Below, one piece after another: positions 12,684-24,787 of a stretch of DNA of 64,000 nucleotides. A program made the translations under genes and the position numbers. The stretch covers positions 18,657,542 through 18,721,541 of the forward strand of contig NC_057924.1 of assembly GCF_018873765.1 (NCBI RefSeq), in the 5' to 3' direction. The DNA is from Telopea speciosissima. Taxonomy: Eukaryota > Streptophyta > Magnoliopsida > Proteales > Proteaceae. Each line of letters begins with the position of its first letter. Positions within the stretch are counted from its first letter, which is position 1. The notes beneath the pieces were generated by a model, which did no database searches, was not told the origin of the DNA, and saw only the letters and a list, made by a program, of their open reading frames with translations.

Positions 12684-12835
12684 AGAGATGTAAATGGATA
12701 ATTAAAAATTCGAATTTGATCCGCATCCGAATCTATCGGAATCCGTTTAAAGGTATTCGTGTTCGATCAAAAAATATCCGGATCCAATTACATCTAATTC
12801 GTATCCAAGCTGAATCCGATCCGTTTACATCCCTA
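12684..12835. mobile_element. Small TIR element (MITE), 'GGATGTAAACGGAT' type
   Basis: About 150 bp. The left end is AGAGATGTAAATGGATAAT. The right end, reverse-complemented, is TAGGGATGTAAACGGATC. These imperfect inverted termini flank repeated ATCCG/CGGAT-rich sequence. A partial relative lies at 12425-12490. Target duplication not clear. Confidence 0.6.
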
Positions 12836-12836
12836 G

Positions 12837-13513
12837 GTGTTAATGGAAACATGTGCAAAAATATCAACAAGGGTGGGATGTGCAACTTTCATGGGGAGTA
12901 GGACGGTCATTTTAGGCACCTCTATATCAAAGTGCAAAGGCCAAGTTACATGTTTTTCAAGGTTCTATTCCCCTTTTTAAACTTGGGAAAATTCCTTTAA
13001 GCCCGTATTTTGGAAAGTAATCTCCAAAAGCTGCATTTTTTTTGTGGGGACGGGTGATAAAGTAAGTCTAAACCACTAGATATATAAAAATTGGTATTAA
13101 TTAATTTTTTTGATAAGGAATTGATATTAATTGACCACTTATCAAATTCTAGTATCTAATAAGTGTCCATGTTTCGCAAGCTAGTGCATGTGGTGTCTAT
13201 TTCTCTCTTTTCCCCTTTGAAATGATTCTTTGTCCCTCGTAAATGATGCCTCGTCCCTTGCTTCATTGATGTCATCCAATAGCTTACTGCAAAATGTGGG
13301 CATTGTGCCTATTCTTCTACTTTCAATTAAATACCTTTTTGTTATTGGCACTGTTCCTATATTTTTCCGCTTCTTTGAGCACTTTCTAAATCTTGAATTT
13401 GTTAACATTTAGAGATAACTTTCCAAGCTGCCCCACTTGAAATTTATCATACCTCGATGATGTGCTATTGTGCCATGTGGCACCGTCTCTCCTATAAGCT
13501 TTTGATACGAATA
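12837..13513. other. Intergenic stretch, nothing recognised
   Basis: AT-rich, no conserved coding similarity, no RNA gene and no clear element ends in this stretch before the minisatellite. Confidence 0.5.
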
Positions 13514-13760
13514 CAAAAATGGAATCAGCAAAATAGATTGAGCTTCATTGTACAAAAACAACACATACACACACAAAAATGGTACCATCACAATAGATTG
13601 AGCTTTCATTGTACAAAAACAACACATACACACACAAAAATGGTACCATCACAATAGATTGAGCTTTCATTGTACAAAAACAACACATACACACACACAA
13701 AAATGTTACCATCACAATAGATTGAGCTTCATTATACAAAAACAACATACACGCACAAAG
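13514..13760. repeat. Minisatellite, four copies of a ~60-63-bp unit
   Basis: The marker ATAGATTGAGCTT recurs with spacings of 60, 61 and 63 bp. Each copy also holds ACAAAAACAACACATACAC and ATGGTACCATCACA. Copies two and three are almost identical; the length steps come from the internal (AC)n. Short open frames across it on both strands are products of repetition, not genes. Confidence 0.9.
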
Positions 13761-14214
13761 GTCTGTTATTTTTTTCAAATGTTACAAAGCATTTATTCTG
13801 CCACATGCTCAAATGATGTATCGTCTATTCCGAATGTTGTATAGTAAGGACATGACCGTCTAAATTAGTCACATGTCAAATTTCATCATTGAATTCAAAT
13901 CAAATACCCCTTTTTGTATTGCACCAATACCGTTTATGTCCATGTATGTGTATCGATACTCTAGATATTATTGTGCATTCTTCCAACTCAAAGTAAGAAT
14001 TGAAGATTTAGATTAGATAAAATAAAACGTAGGGTGGGCGGTCATTTTGTCTCCCTTTGTGTCTGAAGGCCACACTGCCAGGCACAAAATCCTCTCCAAT
14101 AAATTTTACATCAGTTGTTAGCATGGTTTTAGTACACGGTTTCGGAATGGTTATCAGCAACACGAAAAACTAATACGATATCGACCTGGATCAGCTATAC
14201 CCTACCTCAAATGT

Positions 14215-14500
14215 GATTTTTGGCGACGGTTTTTTACCGTCGCTAAAAATACATTTCCATTGCTAAATATAACGGTGACGGTATCTTTAACAATCGCCAC
14301 TCCGTCGGCCAAAGTGGCATCGGGAAAAATGGCGACGGTAAAATTGCTCTCGTCTAGCAAAATACTTTTTGGCGATGGTTTATTTTTCCGTCGCCTAAAA
14401 TGTATTTTTTTGCGACGGTATTTATTTTAGGTGACACTTATTTTATTACCATCGGTAAAAATAGATTTTTAGCGACAATAATACTTTTACAATCGCAAAA
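14215..14500. repeat. CACTA left subterminal repeats
   Basis: At least eight copies of GCGACGGT / ACCGTCGC or one-base variants in both orientations, separated by 10-40 bp of A/T. In characterised En/Spm elements such motifs bind the TNPA-type protein. Confidence 0.8.
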
Positions 14501-17500
14501 AAAGTGTTTTTTTTTTATTTTTTATTTTTAAATTACAATTTGTATAAAAAAATTTCACCTATAATAATTACATCCAGTTATAATATTTATTCATTTCATA
14601 AAAAAAACTATTAAATACAAATACCATAATTGCATTACACTTTCAATCAATTATCCGCCATTGTTATTAACCAAAACAGCAACAAAAAAAACTTATTGCT
14701 TTCATTACACTTTCAATCAATTATCCACCATTGTTGTTAACCAAAAACCAACAAAAAAGGTCCAAAAAAACTTCATCCATCTATCGGGTATGTTCACAGT
14801 GTGTAAACTTCAAAAAACAATAGAATAATTCTGAGAACAATAAATTCTTGATCTTTTCAATATTAAAAATCTAACAAAACTTAAACTTCATATACAACAA
14901 CCGAACTACTGCAACAGTGCAGCTCCATTTAAAGAAGAAATTCACCTTCACTTGCATCCATGGATCATTCGGAGAAGTAGAAAAGTGCATAAGAAAACTC
15001 CAACAAAGAAAACTACATCACAACCAAGCAAAATACTCTTTCCAATAACCTGCCATTTAGATGATTATCAACAGCCTCACTAATGTCAAGAAGAACAACA
15101 AACTAAAACCCCTACTGTGTTGTATCTAAGAACCTTAACTGAGTACACCTACAAGTAAGTGTTAACCTCATATTCCAACAGACCTATCTTGAAACTCAAA
15201 AGATGTGTCAAAATTATACCTTCCCAAAATCGATTTCTTTTCAAGAAGTTCTGCTATGGAACTCATGCAATATAATGAGCTCTTATATTCAATTGTTAGA
15301 GAGACTTAAAAATAGGAAAAATATCTAGGACTCATGCAATATAATGAGCTCTTATATTCAGCTAGTACACCTGAAGCATGTAACCTTCTAAAGCATGGTA
15401 GTTCCCTCCTCCCTTACCCACATCAATAGGAAAAATATCTAGGACCCATCCACCATAAAGTAATCACAAAATATTCTAGATGAATGGATGTAATAATTAT
15501 GTTGTGAAGTAGATGTACCTTTATGATTTATGCATAAGGATGAGTGCTTTGTGCCTGTGCATGATGACAGACATCAATTATCAAAAGTGCAATTTGCTCC
15601 ATTCTCACGAAGCAATGGTGTAAACTACATAGTAGTGTTTGAGGGGTCATAACAAGAACCTGCAGTCCATATCACACACAGTAAGCACAAAGAAACCAAA
15701 GTAGATAGTAAATTAATGAGAGCTATGAATTTTCAGTAATGGGAATCTTCATTGTATTTCCATCTATTTATTTTATTAAAAGGTCACATAAGTCTTAGCA
15801 TTCAAATCTGCTCCTTTACAAGGTATGAAGGTTATGCATTGAGAGTGTTCACTTTGTTAAAGACCCATGTGTTCACTTTGTCGAAGTTTATCCATGCACG
15901 GATAACAAACTCACATTGTTACCCACACATTCCGATTTATCATTCACTTCTGCAGTTCGGATTATCTCACATGAAAACCTGTGTATTTGGAGTGGATTTT
16001 GTGATTCTGTATTTTTTGGTTAATTTTTTTTTAAGTTCAGCTTTGTGTTGCATTGTGGATCTGTGTTGTGAACCAGCTTATCTCTCGGTTGCTCTATTCA
16101 TCATTCAGTTGCTCTCAACTTTTGTTCCTTTCTCCAAACTCCAAACACAAGGTATGGATAGTATATATGTTGGTTTTGTTACTATAGATTCCTTATGATG
16201 GGTAACAATGTGAGTTTGTTATTAGAAATAGATGTGGTCATCTCATGAGAAAACTTTAATATGATCCCATAGTTGGACATTACTTCCTACATTGAGTATG
16301 AGATCCATTGAGCTCCCAACAATTTATTTTCATTAAAGAGATGCCTTGTTGCTATTCATGGTCTATGATTCAGATTTGGTTGTGTGATCCAGCTGCCCTT
16401 GATTCCAATACTACTAGTGGTTGTGTGAATCAACTGCCCTAGATTCCAATACTGCTGGTGATTGTGTGATTCAACTGCCCTATTGGAAAGATTCCAATAC
16501 TGCTGGTGGGATTCCAGCAAGGATAGGTGAGAGGTCTGGTCGTATCCTCTTTTTCTAAACCTCTTCTTCACTTTTAATGTTCTGCAATCAGGTCAGGTCT
16601 TATTTCCTGCTTATTTCTTCTATCAATTTCTGTAATTTCTAGTGTTGTTCTTAGATTATTCTCAGTTTATCACTGTTTTTGAACCTCATGTATATAGTAT
16701 GTTCTCCAAGTGGCTCACCAACTGTGTTGGCTTGGACTATTCGACTGATGTGCCACCTAAAATAAAGGGTTTGGGCAAAATATTTGATTGATCACATGAC
16801 AAGCACTCTAATCTAAATATAGAAGGTAGACCACTAGAAAAGTAAACGAGGCTGATGAAAACCCAAATGCAATGATATATAAAATGCCCCCTTTAATTTG
16901 TCTGCTATTTGGGCTCTGCCTTAAACAAGAAATTGCAATTGATTGATAGTTTGTATCGGTAGGTTAGAACTTGTAGGCCGAGGGGGGGGATCCTTGAGAA
17001 AGATAAACCTCGTGTATATGGTATGTTCTCCACACAAAATAGTAATGCTGTCATTATCAAATGCAGCACCAAGATTTGAAATGATTTTATACAAGATTAA
17101 TAAGAAGAGAAGTTAGAAAATAGTAGCTGGGTAAAATTAAACAATGCAAATCTCAATACAGAAGAAACATGCTATCATTACCAGAAGTTGATTTGCATTT
17201 GTCCAGTACTTTGTGAGTTACTACTTGAGTTCCTAGTTTTTAGGATCTGAAGTTGCTAATTCTGAAATAGGACTGGTTCATAAGATCCAAATGTTGGATA
17301 AGGCTCTTCTTTGGTGGAGCAAAATTCCAATTCCACCAAGCTACTACTTAAAAGATCAAACTGGCTCATTTGAAATAAGTTCAAGAGCCCCTTTCTTGGT
17401 CAAAGAGGATAAGTATAGGGGTATGGTTGGAATAAAGAGATGGATGTGTAGTTCCAATCTAGTTTTTAATTTGCTGTTAGTTAAGGCTATGATTTGTAGG

Positions 17501-19440
17501 CAACAAAATTACCCAACAAGTTAGAAACAACAAGATATCTTTAAATCCCCACGGCAGAACATCATCAAAACTGGAAAATTTTTCCCGCTAATCAAGTAGA
17601 AAGTTTGATATAAAAGAATCAACTATTCATTCCAATGGACAAATTCCCTGATTTACTAGTTACACTAAATTATTAACTAATGGCAGAATTTTGCAACTAC
17701 TCAAGTTGGGAATGTAAAATGGATAAAAGATTCACATAAACAAGTTTTCAAAAATACCCATGCGTTAGATTGGATAAAAGTATACCATTAATCTGACAAT
17801 GTCTTTTCAGCTTTTAGTTTTATGAATTTATCTCATTTTTGGTAGTGAAAATACCTTTGATAAGGATTTGACACCCAAAAAAGCAGCAGGAGACATTGTG
17901 ACTCCGTATTAATGCAGCTGAGAGTCATTCCAGCTTCTAAGACTCCTCACGACAGAACTTGAGCAGACCTCCATCTTAAAATTTGTAAGGAGTCTTGCTC
18001 CTCTGATTGACAACTCCAAGAAAAATCCACACATCTTTGATTTAATGGGAATGGCACAAACCAAGTTCTTTTATCCTACACAACACTCACAAAACACTGG
18101 ATGAAGCATCTTAAAAATTCTGATTTAACTTTTATTGATTAGAATATCAATCACTTTGCTAAGTAAGATGAGATTTAGCAAACTAGCTATCCTAAACCCA
18201 AATAGTAATCACCTGTGAAAGATAGAAAAACTGCACCATTAAAGGCATTCAGTTCAATTGTTACAATAATAAGAAGAAGCTATAAGATACTACTAGATGA
18301 ACACTGATTACATCTAGACACAACTATATAGAAGGGAGGGGAAGAGATCAAAAAAAGCCTATGCAATGGACAACTGGAAACCTAAGAAAATCAAAACACA
18401 CTTTAACAAATACTAAAGTACTACGATAAACCCTAGCGAGCAGATAGAGAAGAATTGCATGCAAATAATGAGAGAAGTGGGGGAAATCAAAACTAACAGG
18501 TTCAAACACCAGTTTGAGAGAGAGACCGGCAAACATCACAGTCAACCTTAGAGAGAGAGAGAGAGAACCAAACCTTACAGAGATGGTAGTTCGAGCAGGG
18601 AATTCTCTTATAACCTCTGTTTCCATCGTCCTCTGTGTCGAGCGCACGATAAATGCTCAATGAGGGGACGCGAACAGTAGAGAAGGTGGTGGAGAGGGGT
18701 TGCTGTAATCGACTGTCGGAACTAAGACGAACAAAAATTCAAGTGTTAGACCATAATTATTTTTATCTTCTCATTTTTGAAATAAATCAAGGGGGAGAGG
18801 AAAAAATATCCTCAAAGTTTACAAAAGCAGAATGAGAGGACAGACCCCCTAAGTCCCAACAAGCTTCTTTGTGGAGAGTTTCATACCAGCAACCAAATCC
18901 AAGACTGCAACTGCTGCCTGGAGAAATTTCAGAGATCAAACACTCTTTATTTAGTTGTTAATGGAAGTTGTGAAGTGTTGGTGCCGATAGAACTCAGAGT
19001 TGAAACCATTGGCCTGAAATTTCAGGCCACACGAAGCCCTGTAGAGGGGTTCAATCGATTGAGTCTCTTCCTCCTGCCACTGGTGTTCACGATCAAATGT
19101 TGAAGATGACTCCTCCTTTTCCTTTGGTAATTAAAAACCCTTTTAATCCCTTCTCTAATTTGGGACTAGGATTGTAAAGAGGAGGTTTTCGAGAGGGAGG
19201 GCGGGCCGAAGAAAAGAGGTCAGATTAAGATATGAGAATGGGGTTGGGGCTGTACATAGGGCATTTCTATATGGAGATGGAGAGCGAGAGAAAAGGAGGC
19301 CAAAATTGAGATGTAAGAAGGGGGTTAGGGTTTCACATAGGACGGTTTGTGGGAATCGAAGAGAGAGGTCGGTTTGAGAAGAGAGAGAGGGAGAGGATTT
19401 CGTGCGGGAATGGGATAGAGAAAGCGGGAAAGAGGAAAAT
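14501..19440. other. CACTA interior, no gene recognised; local tandem repeats
   Basis: No coding similarity was recognised on either strand. The longest frame (plus, 15752-16198, 148 codons) is compositionally odd and unlike any family I know, so I do not call it a gene. Local repeats: CATTACACTTTCAATCAATTATCC at 14632 and 14703; ACTCATGCAATATAATGAGC at 15259 and 15331; AATAGGAAAAATATCTAGGA at 15312 and 15426; a ~48-bp unit (TGTGTGAWYCARCTGCCCT, GATTCCAATACTRCT) three times at 16378-16510. The part at 18340-18660 has A/G-rich sequence like a 5' UTR in reverse and could be a captured host gene fragment, but this is speculative. Confidence 0.45.
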
Positions 19441-19449
19441 CAAAGCGCA

Positions 19450-19747
19450 AAAAAATGCTAACGGTGTTTTTATTACGATCGCAAATTAATATCTATTTTC
19501 AACGACGGATAACTGAAAAACGTCGCCCAAATTCTACTTTCGACGACAGATAATTATAAACTGTCGCCTAAGTTATATTTTCCATGACGGAAGATTATAA
19601 ACTGTCGCCCAATTCTATTTTCCACGACGGAAAATTACAAACCGTCACAAAAAGTATATAGAGCGACGGTATCATATTAACTGTCGTCGAAAATGATATT
19701 TGGCTACGGAACATTTTTCTAACCGTCGCCATAAATGCTTTTTCTTG
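19450..19747. repeat. CACTA right subterminal repeats
   Basis: About a dozen CGACGGA/CGACGGT and ACYGTCGCC motifs in alternating orientation up to the right terminus, mirroring the left end. Confidence 0.8.
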
Positions 19748-19929
19748 TATATCGAACAAAATTACCCCTTGATTTTCTTAAAAAATAAGTTTTGAACCAT
19801 TTTACCCCTTGTCCGTACCATGCTATCGATATGGTATCTGCACGGTATCGATATCGGTGACTAACAAAACTGGTAGGTATCGCCTGCATCGGGCGATACA
19901 ATACCAATACTTAGAACCATGGTTGTCAG

Positions 19930-20352
19930 TTCGGTTAAATAACTTTAAAGTAGTAGCTTTACCTATGGCTCTAATAGCTACCAAAGTGATACCAAAAGAC
20001 TTTAAACAAATATTTACATCCATCTCAAATAAGTAAGTGGAAATTGTACGTCTTTAAATAAGTCCCATGACCAGTCGTTTTTGATTACCCTGATTCAGCT
20101 AATTAACCAAATCGGAGTTGTCAATCCAAACTTCTACTTTCTGGTTCCCTCTTTTCTAGTACCTTGGACAGACCCTACATTATGCTTCTGGCTTTAAGTA
20201 AGGTGGTTCCTTGCACTTTCATAACTTAAGTCCATGGTAATAATTGAGATTCCAATGGTACCACAGAAGCACAACCAACATTAAAAGTTGTGGGGATGAG
20301 CTTCTAGCTTAGTGGCAGTCCTCCACCCAATGGAGTGGTGTAAGTCCAGGGG
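19930..20352. other. Intergenic stretch, nothing firm
   Basis: No gene. A tRNA-flavoured segment near 20295-20375 was considered and rejected (see rejected list). Confidence 0.5.
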
Positions 20353-21121
20353 TTGAGTGGTAGACTCCTACCCCCCACCTTCTGTTTGTTCTTTTTTCTT
20401 CAATTCAAGTCGGATAAACATCTGGTCTCTTGGTTTTTTAGTATTTTTTTTATAACCTGTTATTTTAATTGGACTGTTAGAAACAAGGTTGTGGTGGCCT
20501 CGGAGAAGGCTGATGCAATGTGGATCATAAAAAGCGTCCAAAAATGGATTTCTGATCTGAACTTATTCCCCCCCCCCCCCCACCGTTTTGTCCCTAGTTG
20601 TAACAGATAACTTTGATGATCTCTCAGTTTATCTTTCAGCTTTCAACTTACCCTTGCTTAACTTTCCTGTTTTAATCTGTGCAGGACACTCTAGTTCTGG
20701 ACTAACTACTGCTGGATGGTCCTAATTATTTTTGATAGATTGCAGACTAAAGTTTTTTGATACATGAACTCTTCCAAACGCAGAAGAAATAGTAGCTGTT
20801 ATTTTTGCACTCCGCAAAGGTTGTGACCATGTTGCCTGCATTGGGTTGAAGATTAAAGAAGTCTGGGTTGATCACAAGCTGATTACTAATACACTTCCAT
20901 CTCCAACCAAATGCTCATGGCCGTGGTTTTTGTTCAAAGACTTTTTATATATATCTGACCGTACCCAAGATGTAAAGTTTACTAAGTTTGGTGATAAATT
21001 TTGTCTAAATATAGCTAGGAATATGGCTAGAAATGCTTGCTCAAGTAACTTAACCAACTCTGTAAGTTTCCTTCCTATATAATTATATTTTCCTTTGTTC
21101 TCATCAAAAAAAAAAAAAAAG
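20353..21121 (+). mobile_element. 5'-truncated LINE tail with RNase H relic and poly(A)
   Basis: The plus strand encodes the end of a zf-RVT/linker region (FFITCYFNWTVRNKVVV, then IIKSVQKWISDLNLFPP at about 20450-20570). After a broken stretch comes an RNase H relic (VWVDHKLITNTL near 20860-20895, then LNIARNMARNA). It ends in 15 A residues at 21106-21120, the classic 3' end of a LINE insertion. A C-run at 20570-20581 breaks the frame. This is a separate insertion from the LINE at 1-2256, though the gene order matches. Confidence 0.8.
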
Positions 21122-21546
21122 TGGAGCTAGTTCCCCTTGCTGGCCCCTAATGGGTCCCTTGTCTAGCCTCCTCGTGGATCATTTAATTTCTCTATCCAGT
21201 GTTGTACCACTGTCAGAGAAATTCGTTGGGAAATATGAGTTCTTCATTAGTCTCTCTCTCTCTCTCTACCTCATAATCCAGTCCCTTCTTCTCTATATTC
21301 AGAGCTACCATTAAAACTTAAAAGAGACTCTTTATACTATCCACTTACTGTTACTAAAATTATTTTTCTTCCTCTTTTAGAGTGAGCTCTAGGGGGGGGG
21401 GGGGGGGGGAGGGGATGAAGCTTTACTACTTTAGAGAATGGAGAAAGGTAGGGATGAATCTCTTCATATGAATCTTTTTCTGTTTCTGTCCATAGAACTA
21501 AGGTGAGCCTATATGGTATTTGTCTCTTTGTTTGTGTAGTCCTTTA
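21122..21546. other. Intergenic stretch with an 18-nt G run
   Basis: Contains a short CT microsatellite near 21251 and an uninterrupted G run at 21392-21409. No gene seen. Confidence 0.5.
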
Positions 21547-21869
21547 GGCTACATTTGGTAAATGTCTGAACGGCGTTTAGAACTATTTTTTTCGTTCTTT
21601 GAGAATAAAAAAATATGAATTTACGTGTGACGGTTCATTTTTCTGGTCTTTTAGAACGGACCGGAGGAATCTTTCCATCAAAGAGACGGTCTGTAAAGAA
21701 CAAGAACGAAAATCATCGCGCAAAATCATGAAAACCCATGATTTGGGGTTAGAAGTCAAAGCTTCCTTGCGATAGACCCGGGGAAGAGAAGGGAAGAGAA
21801 GTAGCAGAGGAAGAAGAGAATCTACTTGCAACGCTCGGCCTTCTAGGTAAACCACGATCTCATCTCTCT

Positions 21870-22026
<157 letters not shown>

Positions 22027-22379
22027 GTCTCTGTTGTTAGCCTTATAGTTTTGGAAAGCCTAGATCTAACAAAACCTATACCATTACACATGGTTTTGTC
22101 TCAAGAATTGGATCACCATCACTATATCTTGGAAAGAATCAGCCGAACAGGTATGGATTTTAGGGATTTCATGAGCAAAATTGACTTTTAGGTATGAATT
22201 TTAGGGATTTTACTGTTATCTACTGTTACCTGAAATTGATTTTTAGGCAAGATCGATCTGTTTCCAATTTAGCTACCATTTTATATGTAATATGTCTTCT
22301 GATTTTGTATGGTCTTTGTTAGATGTTTTTATTGGTATTCCGGTTCTATCTCTCTCTGTCTGTCTCTGTTTTAGGTATG

Positions 22380-23241
22380 TGTTGCGTGTGGAAATCTCTG
22401 GTGCTTGGTTCGCCCACGGATGAGCCTGCAAAGACAAGTGATGAGCACAAGAAAGCCGGTGTGGTTCCGACCTAGGACTCTCCGATGCTCAAGTTAGATC
22501 ACCAGTGCAACAGCGTAACAGCTAGTAAAAGTGAGATGAGGAATGGTGCTCCATACCTGGGTATTTATAGAGTGAGGATGAGATGAGGCGGTTGGAAGAG
22601 TCCTAGTATGGTAGGAGTCCTTCTTTTGGAAGGCTCTCTCGCGTAGAGCGGAGTGGAGAGCTATTTTCAGGGTCGGGCTCTTATTAAGGTAAGAGTCCAT
22701 GTAAAGTATGATTTCGTATTGCGCCGGGATCGTGGCTCAATCCTTATCCCGTGATTCTCGGGATGTGCTGATGTGGCCCCACGATCCCTGGTGGGACGTT
22801 ATGGTAGCTTCTGTGGAGGAGGGCTCGGCCTGGGAGGTCAGCCTCAGAGCTCGGCTTAGGAGCTCAGCCCCGGCCTGTATGACCTGAGGGTCATCACCAG
22901 TTGTGTAAGCTTGGCCATGCTATGGTGCTCCAATCAAGACCGACCTGAGTAGGCTCAGACCGTGGGGTCGACGGGCTTGCTGCTCAGCCGCGATGGGGGA
23001 TCTCTGGGTTGGTACTGGTCTGCCGTGTCGTGCGGCCAGAGATCAGCCGAAGAGCTCGGCTCACTCGGTCGGCCTCGTTCGACCCGTACGAGTTCGGCTC
23101 AGCGTCCGGTTGACTTGGATGTGTCCGACGAGCTCTGCCAAGCAGTAAGGTTGGTCGAAGATCGGGTCGGCCCGATCTTCTGCCGAGCTCGGTTCGGCCA
23201 TGTGGCAGCTTCTGATTGGTGGGGTGTTTTATGCCTTATCA
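22380..23241 (-). mobile_element. Solo LTR of a Ty3/Gypsy element, 862 bp
   Basis: Bounded by TG...CA (TGTTGCGTGTGG at one end, CCTTATCA at the other) and flanked by an exact GTATG duplication (22375-22379 and 23242-23246). Read on the minus strand it has a TATA-like box (CTATAAATACCC, near 22560) followed by CTAACTTGAGCATCGGAGAG and TCCTAGGTCGGAAC. This closely resembles the 3' part of the Tat LTRs at 34520-34550 and 58346-58370. It is a relative of that family, left by LTR-LTR recombination. It is GC-richer than its surroundings and lies inside the Harbinger-like element. Confidence 0.85.
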
Positions 23242-24226
23242 GTATGGATTTTAGAGATTATGTATGATGTGTGTTAAGGTTTGTTGATGGATTATGTTTC
23301 TTAGGATAGAATTTTAGGGATTTTGTATGATGTGTGTCAATGACGTATGATGTGTATTGAAGGCAAGATTGAAACAAATGTGCATCTTGGGAAAACATGG
23401 CCAGTTATGGTGACATAGGTTTTTATGAAACACAGAATTTTTGAGTTTGAAAATGTGAAGTAGAGATAGAGGCAAAGGTTGTAGGAGGAGGGTTAAGAGA
23501 AGGGTCAATGCCCAATTTCATGTTTCATGTTTCATGGTTAAGACTCTTGGTGATAAAAACCAGCGGTTGAACCAGAAAGCAACTGATGCTGAAAATGTTT
23601 TTGATTGATGTCCTAAAACTGCAGTCTTGCATAATTTCTAATTCCGCTAAAAATTAAGACGGATATAGCCATTTCAATCTTGATGGATCAAACCCTTTTG
23701 ACAATTAGTTAATAAGAGAGAATAAGAGTACTGGACAAACTACAGTCTCTAAAGATGGAAAGGTTCATACATGCACACATTTGATTGATGAAAAAGCCAA
23801 GTGCCTAATTATTAATATTCCAATAGGCTCTCTCCTTCCATTATGATTAATTGAGAAAAAGATTGGAAGAAGAGATGTGTATACTTGCATCAGCAAAGAT
23901 AGACTTGTCTTTCTTTACTTTGATATATTTATATGTAACAGTAACACCCAAAACACTGTAGAGCTCCCTTCAATCCAAACAAGGATCTGAGATGGAGAAT
24001 GCAGCTCCTTCAATATGCAAACCGCAATCATATCCAAAACCCTCCAAATATTATATATAGATAGGGCTGTGGGATCCATAGTTCAGCAGCTCATTCTACC
24101 CTTAATTGCACCCCATTCTTATTGGTTTTTCAGCATACTTTGGGGTTTAGTCTGTTAGACCATATAGAGATTCATGCTACTTTAAATTTTTTTTTGCTGT
24201 ATTTCTGTTTTGGATCTCTACTTGAT

Positions 24227-24307
24227 GGATCTTTAGCTCAAATTGGTAGAGCACTTGGAACATGAGCATGTTCCAAGGGGATGGTGGTTCAAATCCACCA
24301 AGGCCCA
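24227..24307 (+). tRNA. tRNA-like sequence with overlong anticodon arm, probable pseudogene
   Basis: 81 nt that fold like a tRNA. The acceptor GGATCTT pairs with AAGGCCC at six of seven positions including one wobble. The D arm is GCTC-AAATTGGTA-GAGC. The T arm is GGTGG-TTCAAAT-CCACC, with a five-base variable loop and discriminator A. The anticodon region is wrong: CTTGGAACAT-GAGC-ATGTTCCAAG is a 10-bp hairpin of 24 nt, where a tRNA has 17, and no T33 precedes a readable anticodon. Decayed tRNA or tRNA-derived element head are both possible. It lies within the right third of the Harbinger-like element. Confidence 0.5.
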
Positions 24308-24787
24308 TTTTATTCAAATGTTCATAGCATAGTCAGTTATGGCATTAATCCACGCAAGAACTCAATTTTTAATGGCATCTTTGAAATTTGACATATTTTT
24401 ATAATTACTTTGGTTATGTTAATGAGATATTATGCTAAAGTTGGTAAGAGAAAAGGATTTTACAAGTATTCTTTGGTATAATTTAGAAGGAAATGGTATT
24501 ATTGTAATTAATATCAAATAGGGAAGAACAAATTATACCAAACAACATTTTCGTTCTAAACGGCGTTCTTGAGACCGTTACCAAATGGTCAATTTCAGTC
24601 TCAGAACGCCATTCCAGACCAGAAACGCCAAAGAATGTTTCTAGTCAAGAACGGGCATTCTTTGTTCAGACATTTACCAAACGTAGCCTTAGTGTTCTAT
24701 GATAATCGTTCTTTGTGGGCAACTGGGTTTTATCAGTTTTAATTTCTCCTTTATCTCTTTGATATTGATGAGGGGAACGGGTAGTCT

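Larger units (their letters stand above)
14200..19748. mobile_element. Non-autonomous CACTA (En/Spm-type) transposon, 5.5 kb
   Basis: The left terminus CCCTACCTCAAATGTGATTT and the right terminus (reverse complement ACAAGAAAAAGCATTTATGG) are decayed versions of the plant CACTACAAGAAA end. Both are followed by dense subterminal repeats of (T)GGCGACGGT and its complement ACCGTCGCC. A 3-bp ATA duplication flanks it (14197-14199 and 19749-19751), as expected for CACTA. No open frame resembling TNP2 transposase or TNPA was found, so it would depend on another element for movement. It sits inside a MITE. Confidence 0.85.
14122..19921. mobile_element. MITE copy split by a CACTA element
   Basis: Same family as 10252-10479. 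The left part (14122-14199) starts CATGGTTTTAGTACACGG. The right part (19749-19921) ends CTTAGAACCATG. The flanks GTTGTTAG (14114-14121) and GTTGTCAG (19922-19929) are an 8-bp target duplication with one change. Removing 14200-19748 and one ATA copy restores a continuous ~248-bp MITE that follows the 10252 copy (GGATCRGYTATATCGAAC) across the join. Confidence 0.8.

Noticed and set aside
13409..13844. Several overlapping frames on both strands over the minisatellite
   Set aside because: Created by repetition of a unit that is open in several frames; no start context or family.
15752..16198. 148-codon open frame inside the CACTA element
   Set aside because: No recognisable domain, odd composition, no splice or transposase context.
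20295..20375. tRNA-like text (TCTAGCTTAGTGGCA, GGGGTTGAGTGGTAGACTCC) resembling a SINE head
   Set aside because: No cloverleaf can be formed and no B-box at the right distance; it could be chance or a decayed SINE.
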